This document shows positions 18,464 through 26,375 of a DNA stretch of 64,000 nucleotides, in pieces. The DNA is from Pseudomonadota bacterium. Its GTDB lineage: Bacteria > Pseudomonadota > Alphaproteobacteria > Rhizobiales > Beijerinckiaceae. A model generated the notes under the pieces. It was not told the origin of the DNA and ran no database searches. It saw only the letters and a program-made list of their open reading frames with translations. The position numbers and the translations under genes were made by a program. Positions within the stretch are counted from its first letter, which is position 1; each line of letters starts with the position of its first letter. The stretch covers positions 48,121 through 112,120 of the forward strand of contig JAEXGT010000105.1 of assembly GCA_023450615.1 (NCBI GenBank). Direction: 5' to 3'.

Positions 18464-19261
18464 ATGAAACCTCCGCCCCGATTGCGGGGCGCGGGTGGGC
18501 GGCAGCGTCCTAACGGCGCTGTGGTCAGCCTGCCGCGCGCCCTGTCGAAGCTAGGGTTTTGTTCCCGCACGCAAGCCGAGGCGCTGATCGCCGAAGGACG
18601 TGTTCGTGTCGACGGTCGCGTCGTCCGCAACGCGACCGCGCGCGTGGATCCTGCGCGCGCCCGCATCACCGTCGATGATCAGGCGGTTATCGCCGAGCGT
18701 AAGGTTTACCTGATGCTCAACAAGCCGCGCGGCCTTGTGACGACCCGAGACGACCCGCAGGAGCGGGCGACGGTTTATGAGTGCCTGGAAGGGATCGATC
18801 TTCCCTTCGTGACGCCTGTCGGTCGGCTGGACAAGGCAAGTGAAGGCCTGCTGCTCATGACCAATGACACGCGCTGGGCTCAGCGCGTGCTGGATCCTGC
18901 ATCGAATGTTGAAAAGGTCTATCACGTTCAGATCGACCGATTGCCGGACCAGGACGCTTTGGAGCGTTTGGAGTCCGGCATGGTGCTCGACGGCGAGCGC
19001 CTCGTCGCAAAGTCTGCTCGCGTGCTGCGCTCCGGCCTGCGCAACGCTTGGCTCGAAGTAGTCCTGAACGAGGGTAAGAACCGCCAGATCCGACGCCTCC
19101 TCGGCGCTGTCGGTGCAAACGTGCTCCGTCTTGTGCGCGTCGACGTAGGAGGTGTGCAGTTAGGGGATCTTCCAAGGGGTTCGGTCCGGCATCTCACTCC
19201 AAGCGAGAAAGCGATGCTCGATGCTCCCATTCCACCGCCCCGGCTGCGCGTTCCGCGCTAA
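18464..19261 (+). CDS. RsuA/RluB-family pseudouridine synthase
   Basis: The start at 18464 has CCGGAGCGG upstream, and the longer frame from 18311 lies inside the dehydrogenase gene. The 265-residue product has an N-terminal S4 RNA-binding domain (LPRALSKLGFCSRTQAEALI) and a catalytic domain with PVGRLDKASEGLLLMTND, whose Asp is the nucleophile. It isomerises uridine in rRNA; whether 16S or 23S cannot be decided here. The basic, proline-rich ends are usual in the group. Confidence 0.9.
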   Translation: MKPPPRLRGAGGRQRPNGAVVSLPRALSKLGFCSRTQAEALIAEGRVRVDGRVVRNATARVDPARARITVDDQAVIAERKVYLMLNKPRGLVTTRDDPQERATVYECLEGIDLPFVTPVGRLDKASEGLLLMTNDTRWAQRVLDPASNVEKVYHVQIDRLPDQDALERLESGMVLDGERLVAKSARVLRSGLRNAWLEVVLNEGKNRQIRRLLGAVGANVLRLVRVDVGGVQLGDLPRGSVRHLTPSEKAMLDAPIPPPRLRVPR

Positions 19262-19618
19262 TTGCCGATCTGTCATAAGAAGAGAAAGCCAAGTCTATCG
19301 TGCCGCTGGCGACCTTGTTGTAAGGGTGAGATGATTGGGACGGCTTTTCAGCTTTCTGCTGCCGGCCTTGAAACGTAGCATTTGGTGACTATCTTAGTGT
19401 CATCATGATTGCATTGCGACACATCCTAATTATTCGCGAAGGCAGCCTCTCCGCAGGCCGTTAAGCCCCGAACGCGGCCAAGCACTGCTTGGCGCTTCGT
19501 TCGGGGGCATGACAAATCTTGCAAAGTTCAAATTTAGCAAACCGATTCCGGGTGCGTGGCTGCGCGCCTCAATGCGCCGTGCTTTCAGGCCGGAATCCAT
19601 GTCCAGGAAGTCTGCGCC
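19262..19618. other. Intergenic region with a large interrupted stem-loop
   Basis: No gene was recognised. A strong stem-loop spans 19466-19506: CCCCGAACG (19466-19474) pairs with CGTTCGGGG (19498-19506), and CCAAGC (19478-19483) pairs with GCTTGG (19487-19492) inside it. There is no T-run, so it may be a structured RNA or leader rather than a terminator. It lies about 110 bp before the small gene at 19619. Confidence 0.5.
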
Positions 19619-19819
19619 ATGACGATTATGCCAATACGGCCTAGCACCTGGTTCAGCCCTTTGCCAGATGATGGGAAGTGCGTTCAGGTCATCAAAGATT
19701 CACCAAGCAAGGCACGTTACAACTCGATGAACGAGTTGGATCGACGGCTTGATGAAGCGCTGAAGGAAACCTTCCCAGCGAGCGATCCAATTGCGGTCAT
19801 GATCTGCCACAAATCCTGA
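19619..19819 (+). CDS. Small acidic hypothetical protein
   Basis: A 66-residue protein starting at ATG 19619 after AGGAAG. Its C-terminal part, LDRRLDEALKETFPASDPIAV, resembles a DEALEETFPASDP-type motif of small uncharacterised proteins in Hyphomicrobiales. It has no membrane segment or signal peptide. Function unknown; such proteins often appear near stress genes, but that is a weak association. Confidence 0.6.
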   Translation: MTIMPIRPSTWFSPLPDDGKCVQVIKDSPSKARYNSMNELDRRLDEALKETFPASDPIAVMICHKS

Positions 19820-19913
19820 TGCTGATTGGTTGCCGCCTTCACCGGCCTTGGCACCCTCATTCACAAACAAAACACGCCGCTGCGGTTTGCCCAAGGCGGC
19901 TAAGGAGAAAAAC

Positions 19914-20081
19914 ATGACAGCCAATAACAAGGCTCCGAACACCACCAAGACACTGGTCACCAGGGAACGAAACATCCGTTCGGCCGATACAAAGGCCATC
20001 GTGGTTGCAACGTGGTCTCCTCAACCGAACCCGCTGACTCGCGAGGAAATCCGCAGGCTTGTGGTCGACCAAATCGGGTAA
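19914..20081 (+). CDS. Small hypothetical protein
   Basis: A 55-residue product with a clean AAGGAGAA ribosome-binding site before ATG 19914. It is basic in the middle and ends LTREEIRRLVVDQIG, a helix-like tail. No domain is recognised. It lies 94 bp after the small protein gene at 19619 on the same strand, so the two may share a transcript. Confidence 0.6.
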   Translation: MTANNKAPNTTKTLVTRERNIRSADTKAIVVATWSPQPNPLTREEIRRLVVDQIG

Positions 20082-20126
20082 GGGCGACCGCAAACGGAGA
20101 CATAACGACGTCGATATCCTCACTGT

Positions 20127-20150
20127 CCCGCCCCTCAGGTGAGGCGGGAT
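20127..20150. terminator. Possible terminator between convergent genes
   Basis: CCCGCC (20127-20132) and GGCGGG (20143-20148) form a 6-bp stem around a 10-base loop, followed by ATTTG. It lies between the small plus-strand gene and the convergent FMN reductase. Confidence 0.42.
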
Positions 20151-20200
20151 TTGCTACGGTATCATCCTTCCAAGACGGGGCCGTATCTCCATCGGAGCCT

Positions 20201-20773
20201 TTAGAGATTTCGGGGCAGGGCGGTGTATACTCTGGCGATGAATCTGTGGAACTCCGTCATGTAATTGGTCAGGAACTCGGCAGTGGACTCGTTCGTCACT
20301 TCGCCCTCATCGGTGATCAGTCCCGGCTTGAATTGGATATAGGCCTCCGGCGCATTCATCTGGGGCGAGTTACAAAAGCCGAGTATGCTGCGCAGATGCT
20401 GTTGCCCGACGGCGGTGCCGATGGCGCCCGGTGAGGCGCCGATCACCGCTGAGGGTTTGCGCGCAAATGCGTTCTGCCCGTAAGGGCGGCTGGCCCAATC
20501 GATGGCGTTCTTCAGCGCGCCTGGGATCGAACGATTGTATTCGGGCGTGACGAACAGCACCGCATCAGTGGCTGCGATGGCGTCCTTGAAGTTTCTGGCA
20601 ACCGTTGGAAAATCGGAGTCGTAATCGTAGCTGTAGAGCGGCAGGTCCCTGATTGAGATTTCCGTGAATTCAAGGTGCTCTGGGGCGACGCGGATCAGGG
20701 CCTTGGCGAGTTTGCGATTGATCGACTCTTTCGCCAAGCTTCCGATGAGATAGCCGACTTTGAACGTGGTCAT
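20201..20773 (-). CDS. NADPH-dependent FMN reductase
   Basis: A 190-residue flavodoxin-like reductase starting at ATG 20773, after CAGGAGC. Diagnostic blocks are VGYLIGSLAKESINRKLA (flavin phosphate loop), VTPEYNRSIPGALKNAIDWASRP and GASPGAIGTAVGQQHLRSIL. The family reduces FMN, quinones or chromate with NAD(P)H in the cytoplasm. It stands alone, with no linked monooxygenase. Confidence 0.9.
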   Translation of the reverse strand: MTTFKVGYLIGSLAKESINRKLAKALIRVAPEHLEFTEISIRDLPLYSYDYDSDFPTVARNFKDAIAATDAVLFVTPEYNRSIPGALKNAIDWASRPYGQNAFARKPSAVIGASPGAIGTAVGQQHLRSILGFCNSPQMNAPEAYIQFKPGLITDEGEVTNESTAEFLTNYMTEFHRFIARVYTALPRNL

Positions 20774-20986
20774 GTGATGCTCCTGAGCTGGCGGATGCAA
20801 GGAATCCGTCTCTGTCGCCTCCATGACAATGCTTTCGCGCTAAAAGTGGTTGGTTACGTTCAGGCGATCTCAGGCTGATTTCATCAAAAACAGTCTAAAG
20901 GCGTGTACGACAATGCTGACGCATCTTGCCGCGGCCCTTCCCCGATCCGTCCGGCCTGGAAGATCCTGTGTTTATCCGGGTAATCG

Positions 20987-22501
20987 TCAGACAGTCTCAA
21001 GTGTATTGCGTCCGGCGGCTTTCGCGCGATAGAGGCCCGTATCCGCTGCCTGCAAGAGGCTTTGGCTGCGCTGACCCGATCTTGGGATCATTGTCGAGAG
21101 GCCTACGCTCACAGTAACCACCCCATGTGAGCTGTCCGCATGCGTTATTCCCAAAGCCATGACGGCGGTACGGACGCGCTCTGCCATGGCTTCCGCGCTG
21201 CGCTGGTCGCTGTCTGGCAGCACGACAGTGAATTCCTCACCACCATAGCGGGCGGCAAAATCTTCAGGTCGTTTGAGACATCCCCTGATCGCCTCAGCCA
21301 CGCTGCGCAACACGCGGTCGCCCTCGCCATGGCCGTAACGGTCGTTGTATCGTTTGAATGAATCGACGTCGATGAACAGAAGGGACAGGGGCTGCCCCGT
21401 GCGAACGGCCCGGTTCCATTCCTGCTCGAATTCCTCGTCGAAGGCGCGGCGGTTGGGCAGGCCCGTAAGTCCGTCCGTTGTGGCAAGGCGAGCGAGCTTT
21501 GCCTCTGCGGTGGTGCGGCGGCGCAGTTCGCGCTGGAAAAGCGCGGCGAGAACTACCACCGCGCAGCAGAGGAGGGCGGTAAGCAGGCCTAGGACGAGTG
21601 CCCGTTCCTGCCATTCGTCGAAAATATCACTCACCGCACGGTTCAATGTGAGCACAACCGGCAGGTTGTCCAACACCTTAAACGTGAACAGACGCTCGAT
21701 CTGGTCGACCGACGAGGTTCCAACGAAGGAGCCGAAAGGCTCACGCAGGAAGTTCTGAACGTTTTCGGAGCTACTGAAATCCCGGCCCAACTCCTGCTCG
21801 ACGAAGGGCTCCCGCATCAACAAGGTACCGTCGGACCGGAACAGACTGACGGCACTGTCATGGCCTAGGTTAAGACCGCGGAATGCCTGCTGAATGTTCG
21901 AGAGCGACATAGCCCCAATCACAACTCCGGCAAAGCGCCCGTCAGGGTGCGTCAGACGGCGGCTGATCGCAACACTCAGGTCCCCATCCCGAAAGCGGCT
22001 GTTATAGGGGCGGCTAACATAAAGCCCGACATCCGCCCGTTCACGATGAACGGTGAAATAGTCCCGGTCCGAAAAATCACCTTCACGCGGCCTGACGGAG
22101 GCCGCATCGGCGACGACCTTGCCCGCCTCGTCCAGCACGAGGATGGACCCCAAATAGGTGGTAGTGGCGATGCGGTCGAACAGGATGAGATGCCGGACCT
22201 CCGAGGGCAGATGCGACAGGTCCGGATAGGCCAGACCCTGCACCACGCCCTTCAGGGCGAGATCAAGGAGGCCGATATTCGTGCTGATGTCGCGCGCGAC
22301 AGCGTTAAGCAGGTTGTGAGAGGCCGCCTCAGCCTCGTGCCAGGTATCCTGTCGGCTTTGCCAAAGCACGGCGCCCGAAAGGGCGAATATGCTGGCCGCA
22401 ATCACCGCGGCAACGATGTGTAGATGAAGCCCCTTGCGGATCAGCCGGGGTACGAGCGTGGCCCGTAGCCATCGTGATGGTGGACGAATAGGGGCATGCA
22501 A
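20987..22501 (-). CDS. Membrane diguanylate cyclase with dCache sensor
   Basis: A 504-residue enzyme that makes cyclic di-GMP from two GTP. It has a transmembrane helix near 28-48, a periplasmic double-Cache-like sensor (about 50-290), a second helix near 300-322, and a GGDEF domain whose active-site loop reads YGGEEF. An RxxD inhibitory site (RPED) sits five residues before the loop, so product inhibition is expected. It is monocistronic. The sensor ligand is unknown. Confidence 0.93.
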   Translation of the reverse strand: MHAPIRPPSRWLRATLVPRLIRKGLHLHIVAAVIAASIFALSGAVLWQSRQDTWHEAEAASHNLLNAVARDISTNIGLLDLALKGVVQGLAYPDLSHLPSEVRHLILFDRIATTTYLGSILVLDEAGKVVADAASVRPREGDFSDRDYFTVHRERADVGLYVSRPYNSRFRDGDLSVAISRRLTHPDGRFAGVVIGAMSLSNIQQAFRGLNLGHDSAVSLFRSDGTLLMREPFVEQELGRDFSSSENVQNFLREPFGSFVGTSSVDQIERLFTFKVLDNLPVVLTLNRAVSDIFDEWQERALVLGLLTALLCCAVVVLAALFQRELRRRTTAEAKLARLATTDGLTGLPNRRAFDEEFEQEWNRAVRTGQPLSLLFIDVDSFKRYNDRYGHGEGDRVLRSVAEAIRGCLKRPEDFAARYGGEEFTVVLPDSDQRSAEAMAERVRTAVMALGITHADSSHGVVTVSVGLSTMIPRSGQRSQSLLQAADTGLYRAKAAGRNTLETV

Positions 22502-22845
22502 TCGGCGACGCTCCGCTTAAGGCTATCGAAACGCGGGATGTAGCGGATTTGACCGTATTTACAACGGATTTCCGTAAGGACGAGGCTAAACAATAGCTGC
22601 CCCCCATACAGGCGGCCTCAATCCCTTGGCACGGGCCCTTGACCGGTTCGGACACGAAAGAGGCACATTCCTGAAAATTGCCCCAATCGACGGTTAAGTT
22701 GAGCAAATAGCCATGATGGCCTGGCGCCGAATCATATCTTGGTTCCCGGCGCGCGTTTGACTATGCCGATCTGCAGTTTCTCACCGTGCAGATGCGCCCG
22801 ACCGTTTAGCTTTCGTGTTGCGTTTCAGGATTCAGCGAGGCGGCT
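22502..22845. other. Divergent promoter region, no gene seen
   Basis: This 344-bp interval separates the diguanylate cyclase and the AraC regulator. I see no convincing coding frame. A short dyad ACGGATTTCCGT lies near 22563-22574 and could be regulatory. Overall G+C is lower than in neighbouring genes. Confidence 0.4.
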
Positions 22846-23952
22846 ATGACGACGGTCAAAAGCATTGCGGCTCAGTCAACAATTGACGGCCGACAGATCT
22901 CTATACCAACTCAGACAAAGGTTCTTACGGGCCCTGGGCGGACACTTCCACCGGGATATATTCACTTGGGCGTTGCCAAGGAAATCGTCCCGGCTCTACG
23001 CGATTTCGGCATAGATCCCGATCTCGTCGTTAAGGAGGCGGGGCTAGAGCCGCATCTTTTCGACGATGGGGCCAATGTCATCCCACACGCGGCTTTGGGC
23101 CGGTTGCTCACCTTGAGCGTGGCCCGTACCAACTGCTCCCATTTCGGGCTGCTGGTGGGTCGGCGTGCAACGATCCTGTCGCTCGGCATAGTTGGACGCC
23201 TGATGCTGCACTCGGAGACCGTAGGCGACGCTATGCGCGCCCTGGTGTCGAACCTGAGTATCCAGAACCGTGGTTCCGTACCGTCGCTGACGATCATCGG
23301 CAACACGGCGATCTTTACCTTCGCGGTTTACCAGCCCAAGGCTGAGAGCGCAGATCAGATCCTGGATGGATCCCTTGCGGTTGCGGTCAATGCCCTTCGT
23401 GCCCTTTGCGGGCCCGAGTGGGCTCCGATTGAGGTGCTGCTGCCCCGAGCTGCCCCAGCGGATCAGGCGCCGTACCGACGCCATTTCCGGGCGCCTGTGA
23501 GGTTCGATCAGGAAAGCGCTTCCATCGTTTTCCCGGCTCAAGACCTGAAGCTGCTCGTGGCCGGTGCCGATCCCATGATGCGGGCCATGTTGGAGGAGCG
23601 GATCGCGCAACTGATGGGGGCCGGGAAGACGCAGTTCTCGGACGACATTCGGCGATTGCTGCGCACCCGGTTGACCGGCAGCCATTGCTCAGCGGACGAT
23701 ATCGCTCATGTACTGGCAATGCACCGCCGCACCTTAAGCCGCCGCCTGAAGGAAACCGGCATGGGCTACCGGGCGATTGCGAGTGAAATCCGGTTCGAAT
23801 TCGCTCGGCAATTGCTGGCGGACACCCACGTGCCGCTGGCTCAGATTGCGGCCGCCCTTGGCTATTCCGAGGCGAGTGCCTTCACCCGCGCATTCCGGCG
23901 GTGGTCTGGCCAGACGCCAACGGCTTGGCGCGACGCAATTCATGAAGGGTGA
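22846..23952 (+). CDS. AraC-family regulator with arabinose-binding-type sensor domain
   Basis: A 368-residue regulator. The N-terminal ligand domain (about 40-240) resembles the OruR/ArgR-like AraC_binding group, with VIPHAALGRLLTLS. The C-terminal double helix-turn-helix starts near residue 285: ADDIAHVLAMHRRTLSRRLKETGM, then IAAALGYSEASAFTRAFRRW. Its DNA-binding half is closely related to the mini-protein at 33295-33810. Its target and ligand are unknown. It is convergent with the AspT-like gene, 12 bp away. Confidence 0.9.
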   Translation: MTTVKSIAAQSTIDGRQISIPTQTKVLTGPGRTLPPGYIHLGVAKEIVPALRDFGIDPDLVVKEAGLEPHLFDDGANVIPHAALGRLLTLSVARTNCSHFGLLVGRRATILSLGIVGRLMLHSETVGDAMRALVSNLSIQNRGSVPSLTIIGNTAIFTFAVYQPKAESADQILDGSLAVAVNALRALCGPEWAPIEVLLPRAAPADQAPYRRHFRAPVRFDQESASIVFPAQDLKLLVAGADPMMRAMLEERIAQLMGAGKTQFSDDIRRLLRTRLTGSHCSADDIAHVLAMHRRTLSRRLKETGMGYRAIASEIRFEFARQLLADTHVPLAQIAAALGYSEASAFTRAFRRWSGQTPTAWRDAIHEG

Positions 23953-23964
23953 CGCGCCACAGCG

Positions 23965-25530
23965 TCAATTCAGCAGGACCTGAACGGCGATGATCTTGAC
24001 GATGGTCATGCTCGGGAAACAGATCGCATAACCGATATCCGTTCGCTCCGTAGGAGCAAGGCGTCCTGCTGCCACAACGATAGCGGGATTGCCGGTCGAA
24101 CCGGCACAGATCCCGAGCAGATCATCGAAGGGGATCCGCAGCAAATACCCGCCGACGAGAACAGTCAGGACCAGGGTGAGCAAGACCGCTACTCCGCCGA
24201 GAAGAATCTGAATGCCATTGGATGCCACGGTCTGCACAAACGGCGCGCCCGCGCCAATCGCAACCGATCCGATGAATATAGCCAACCCGAGGTTCCGCAG
24301 AACAAGGTTCGCCACCACCGGTATTCCCCAGCCAATGGGACCTGTACGGCCAAGCCGGCCAAGGATCAGGGCCATGAGGAGCGGGCCGCCGGCGACACCC
24401 AGACTGAAAGTGCCTCCTCCAGGCAACGGGACAGGGATCATCCCGAGCAGTAGCCCAAGTGCGATTCCGACCCCGATTGAAACAAAGGACAATTCTGCAT
24501 TGCCCTTGATGCTGTCGCCGAAATAGCGCTGGGCCTCGGCTTTCCGACCCGTCGGAACGGCAGCAACGAGCAAGTCTCCGAACTCGATGGTCAGGTCGGA
24601 GGTTGCGATCAACTCCATATCGCCCCGGCGCACGTGCGAAATCATGACAGGGAAGTCGGGAAGTGGCATGTCCCGAAGGGGTTTGCCTACAAACGCTGCC
24701 TTTGAAACGTAGACGCGCACAACATCGTAGTTTGCGCGATCGCGGCTCAGCCGCCCGGGCTCCTCCCGTCCGATGAAGGCCTTAGCCTGTTCGATGCTTC
24801 CTGGGCTTCCGACGAGCAACAGGCCGTCACCCTCGTGCAGCCTTGTCTCGTCGACAGGCGGGGCGTTCACATGGTGCTGGCGCACCGCGACGATCTTCAC
24901 ATCGGCTGGCAGTATCCCGGAGATCTCGCCCACCGTACGGTCTTCGCAATTGGTATCGATGGTCAGCTCAGCAAGCCGCACATTCTGTTTTGGTGCATCG
25001 AATTTGGGCTTAATAAAAGATGCCATGAGGGTCATCAGAATGATGGGCCCCATCACTCCAAATGGATAGGATACCGAATATCCGATTGCCGGATCCTGGT
25101 TGCCCGCCGCGGACAGTGCCGCCTGAAGGGTCGGGGTGCTGGTACCGGATCCTGCGAATAATCCGGCTGCGGTCGCGAGCGTGATACCGAGCGGTTTGGC
25201 AAGCAGCATCGCGACGAAAAGAGAAGCAACGACTGCAACGGTCGCAAGAGCAATGTATTTAGGACCAGGAGTACGGATGTTGGCGAAGAACTGCGGCCCG
25301 TATTGGATGCCGACCCCATAGACGAACATCACGAGGCCGATGGTGCCAACCAGACCAGGTGGCGCTGCCTTCGGTGCAATGGCGCCGATGATCAGGCCGC
25401 TGAACAAAACCGCGCCGGCGCCAAACGACACACCCGCAACCGAGATTTGTCCGAGCGCATAACCGGCGGCGATGGCGAGAAACAGCGCCAGCAGAGGTGA
25501 TGACTCAAGCAGGGTCCGAAGCAAGTCCAT
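23965..25530 (-). CDS. AspT/YidE-family transporter with two RCK_C domains
   Basis: A 521-residue inner-membrane protein. Two blocks of about five hydrophobic helices flank a cytoplasmic section with two TrkA-C domains (residues about 205-370, including DGLLLVGSPGSIEQAKAF). The GSGTSTPTLQAALSAAG and CAGSTGNPAIVVAAG motifs are the paired signatures of the aspartate:alanine exchanger family. I chose ATG 25530, preceded by GGAGGCGATA. It is last in the serine/pyruvate-formate operon, so it may move serine, an organic acid or another product. That role is inferred. Confidence 0.85.
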   Translation of the reverse strand: MDLLRTLLESSPLLALFLAIAAGYALGQISVAGVSFGAGAVLFSGLIIGAIAPKAAPPGLVGTIGLVMFVYGVGIQYGPQFFANIRTPGPKYIALATVAVVASLFVAMLLAKPLGITLATAAGLFAGSGTSTPTLQAALSAAGNQDPAIGYSVSYPFGVMGPIILMTLMASFIKPKFDAPKQNVRLAELTIDTNCEDRTVGEISGILPADVKIVAVRQHHVNAPPVDETRLHEGDGLLLVGSPGSIEQAKAFIGREEPGRLSRDRANYDVVRVYVSKAAFVGKPLRDMPLPDFPVMISHVRRGDMELIATSDLTIEFGDLLVAAVPTGRKAEAQRYFGDSIKGNAELSFVSIGVGIALGLLLGMIPVPLPGGGTFSLGVAGGPLLMALILGRLGRTGPIGWGIPVVANLVLRNLGLAIFIGSVAIGAGAPFVQTVASNGIQILLGGVAVLLTLVLTVLVGGYLLRIPFDDLLGICAGSTGNPAIVVAAGRLAPTERTDIGYAICFPSMTIVKIIAVQVLLN

Positions 25531-25542
25531 TATCGCCTCCAC

Positions 25543-26364
25543 TCATCTTGCATGGCAGCCTGCCTCACGAAACTGCCCCAGAACGCGCGCTATCAATTCT
25601 GAGGAGGGGGAGGGCGTCTCGGAGAGCTCGTAGTTCAATCCCATGAGCTTCCATTTGAAGGCGCCCATCTGGTGGAATGGAAGAACCTCGACCCATTCAA
25701 CGTTGCGCATCGGCGCCACGAACCGGGCAATCCCCTCCACGTTGGCCGGATCATCGGTCAGGCCCGGAACCAGCACAAACCGCACCCAGACTGGTTTGCC
25801 GAGTGAGGCCAGCCTCTCTGCGAATTGCAGGGTCGGTTTCAAGTCTTGCCCGACCACCCGGCGATAGGTCTCTGGATCCCAGGACTTGATGTCGAGCAGC
25901 ACGAGATCGACCTCGCGCAGGTATTCGTCATCGGCCCGGCTGCCTAGGAATCCTGAAGTATCCAATGCCGTGTGGAGGCCCATCCCCTTAGCGGCCGCAA
26001 AGAGGCGCTTTGTGAAGTGCACTTGGACGAGCGGTTCCCCACCCGATATCGTCAGCCCGCCGCCCATGGCGCGCAATGGCCCTGCATAAGCCTCGAGCGC
26101 GGTCCTGGCGCGCTCGAACGATACGCGCGTTCCGTCTTTCAGATGCCAAGTGTCCGGGTTGTGGCAATACAGGCACCGCAGCAGGCAGCCGCTCATGAAT
26201 ACGACGACCCGGATTCCAGGCCCGTCAAGGGTGGACCCGGTCTCATAAGAGTGGATCCATCCGAAATCGCCCCGCGGATCATTGAACGTGGTCGTGTCAG
26301 GCGCATCCGGGGATAGCGCCTGCTGGAAGTCGTACCGGCTGTGGGCCCAGGACTCGTCGGCCAT
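25543..26364 (-). CDS. pflA: Pyruvate formate-lyase activating enzyme
   Basis: A 273-residue radical SAM enzyme that abstracts hydrogen from the glycyl residue of formate acetyltransferase. The cluster motif is CLLRCLYCHNPDTW (CxxxCxxC) near residue 55; a GGGLTISGGEPL SAM-binding block and VLLDIKSWD follow. It is 11 bp downstream of pflB. The N-terminal extension before HSYETGSTLDGPGIR is somewhat longer than in Escherichia coli. The activity needs anoxic conditions. Confidence 0.94.
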   Translation of the reverse strand: MADESWAHSRYDFQQALSPDAPDTTTFNDPRGDFGWIHSYETGSTLDGPGIRVVVFMSGCLLRCLYCHNPDTWHLKDGTRVSFERARTALEAYAGPLRAMGGGLTISGGEPLVQVHFTKRLFAAAKGMGLHTALDTSGFLGSRADDEYLREVDLVLLDIKSWDPETYRRVVGQDLKPTLQFAERLASLGKPVWVRFVLVPGLTDDPANVEGIARFVAPMRNVEWVEVLPFHQMGAFKWKLMGLNYELSETPSPSSELIARVLGQFREAGCHAR

Positions 26365-26375
26365 GACATCAAGCC

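Noticed and set aside
19700..19999. 99-residue minus-strand frame with a hydrophobic N terminus
   Set aside because: It overlaps two small plus-strand genes that have better ribosome-binding sites; a real membrane peptide cannot be fully excluded.
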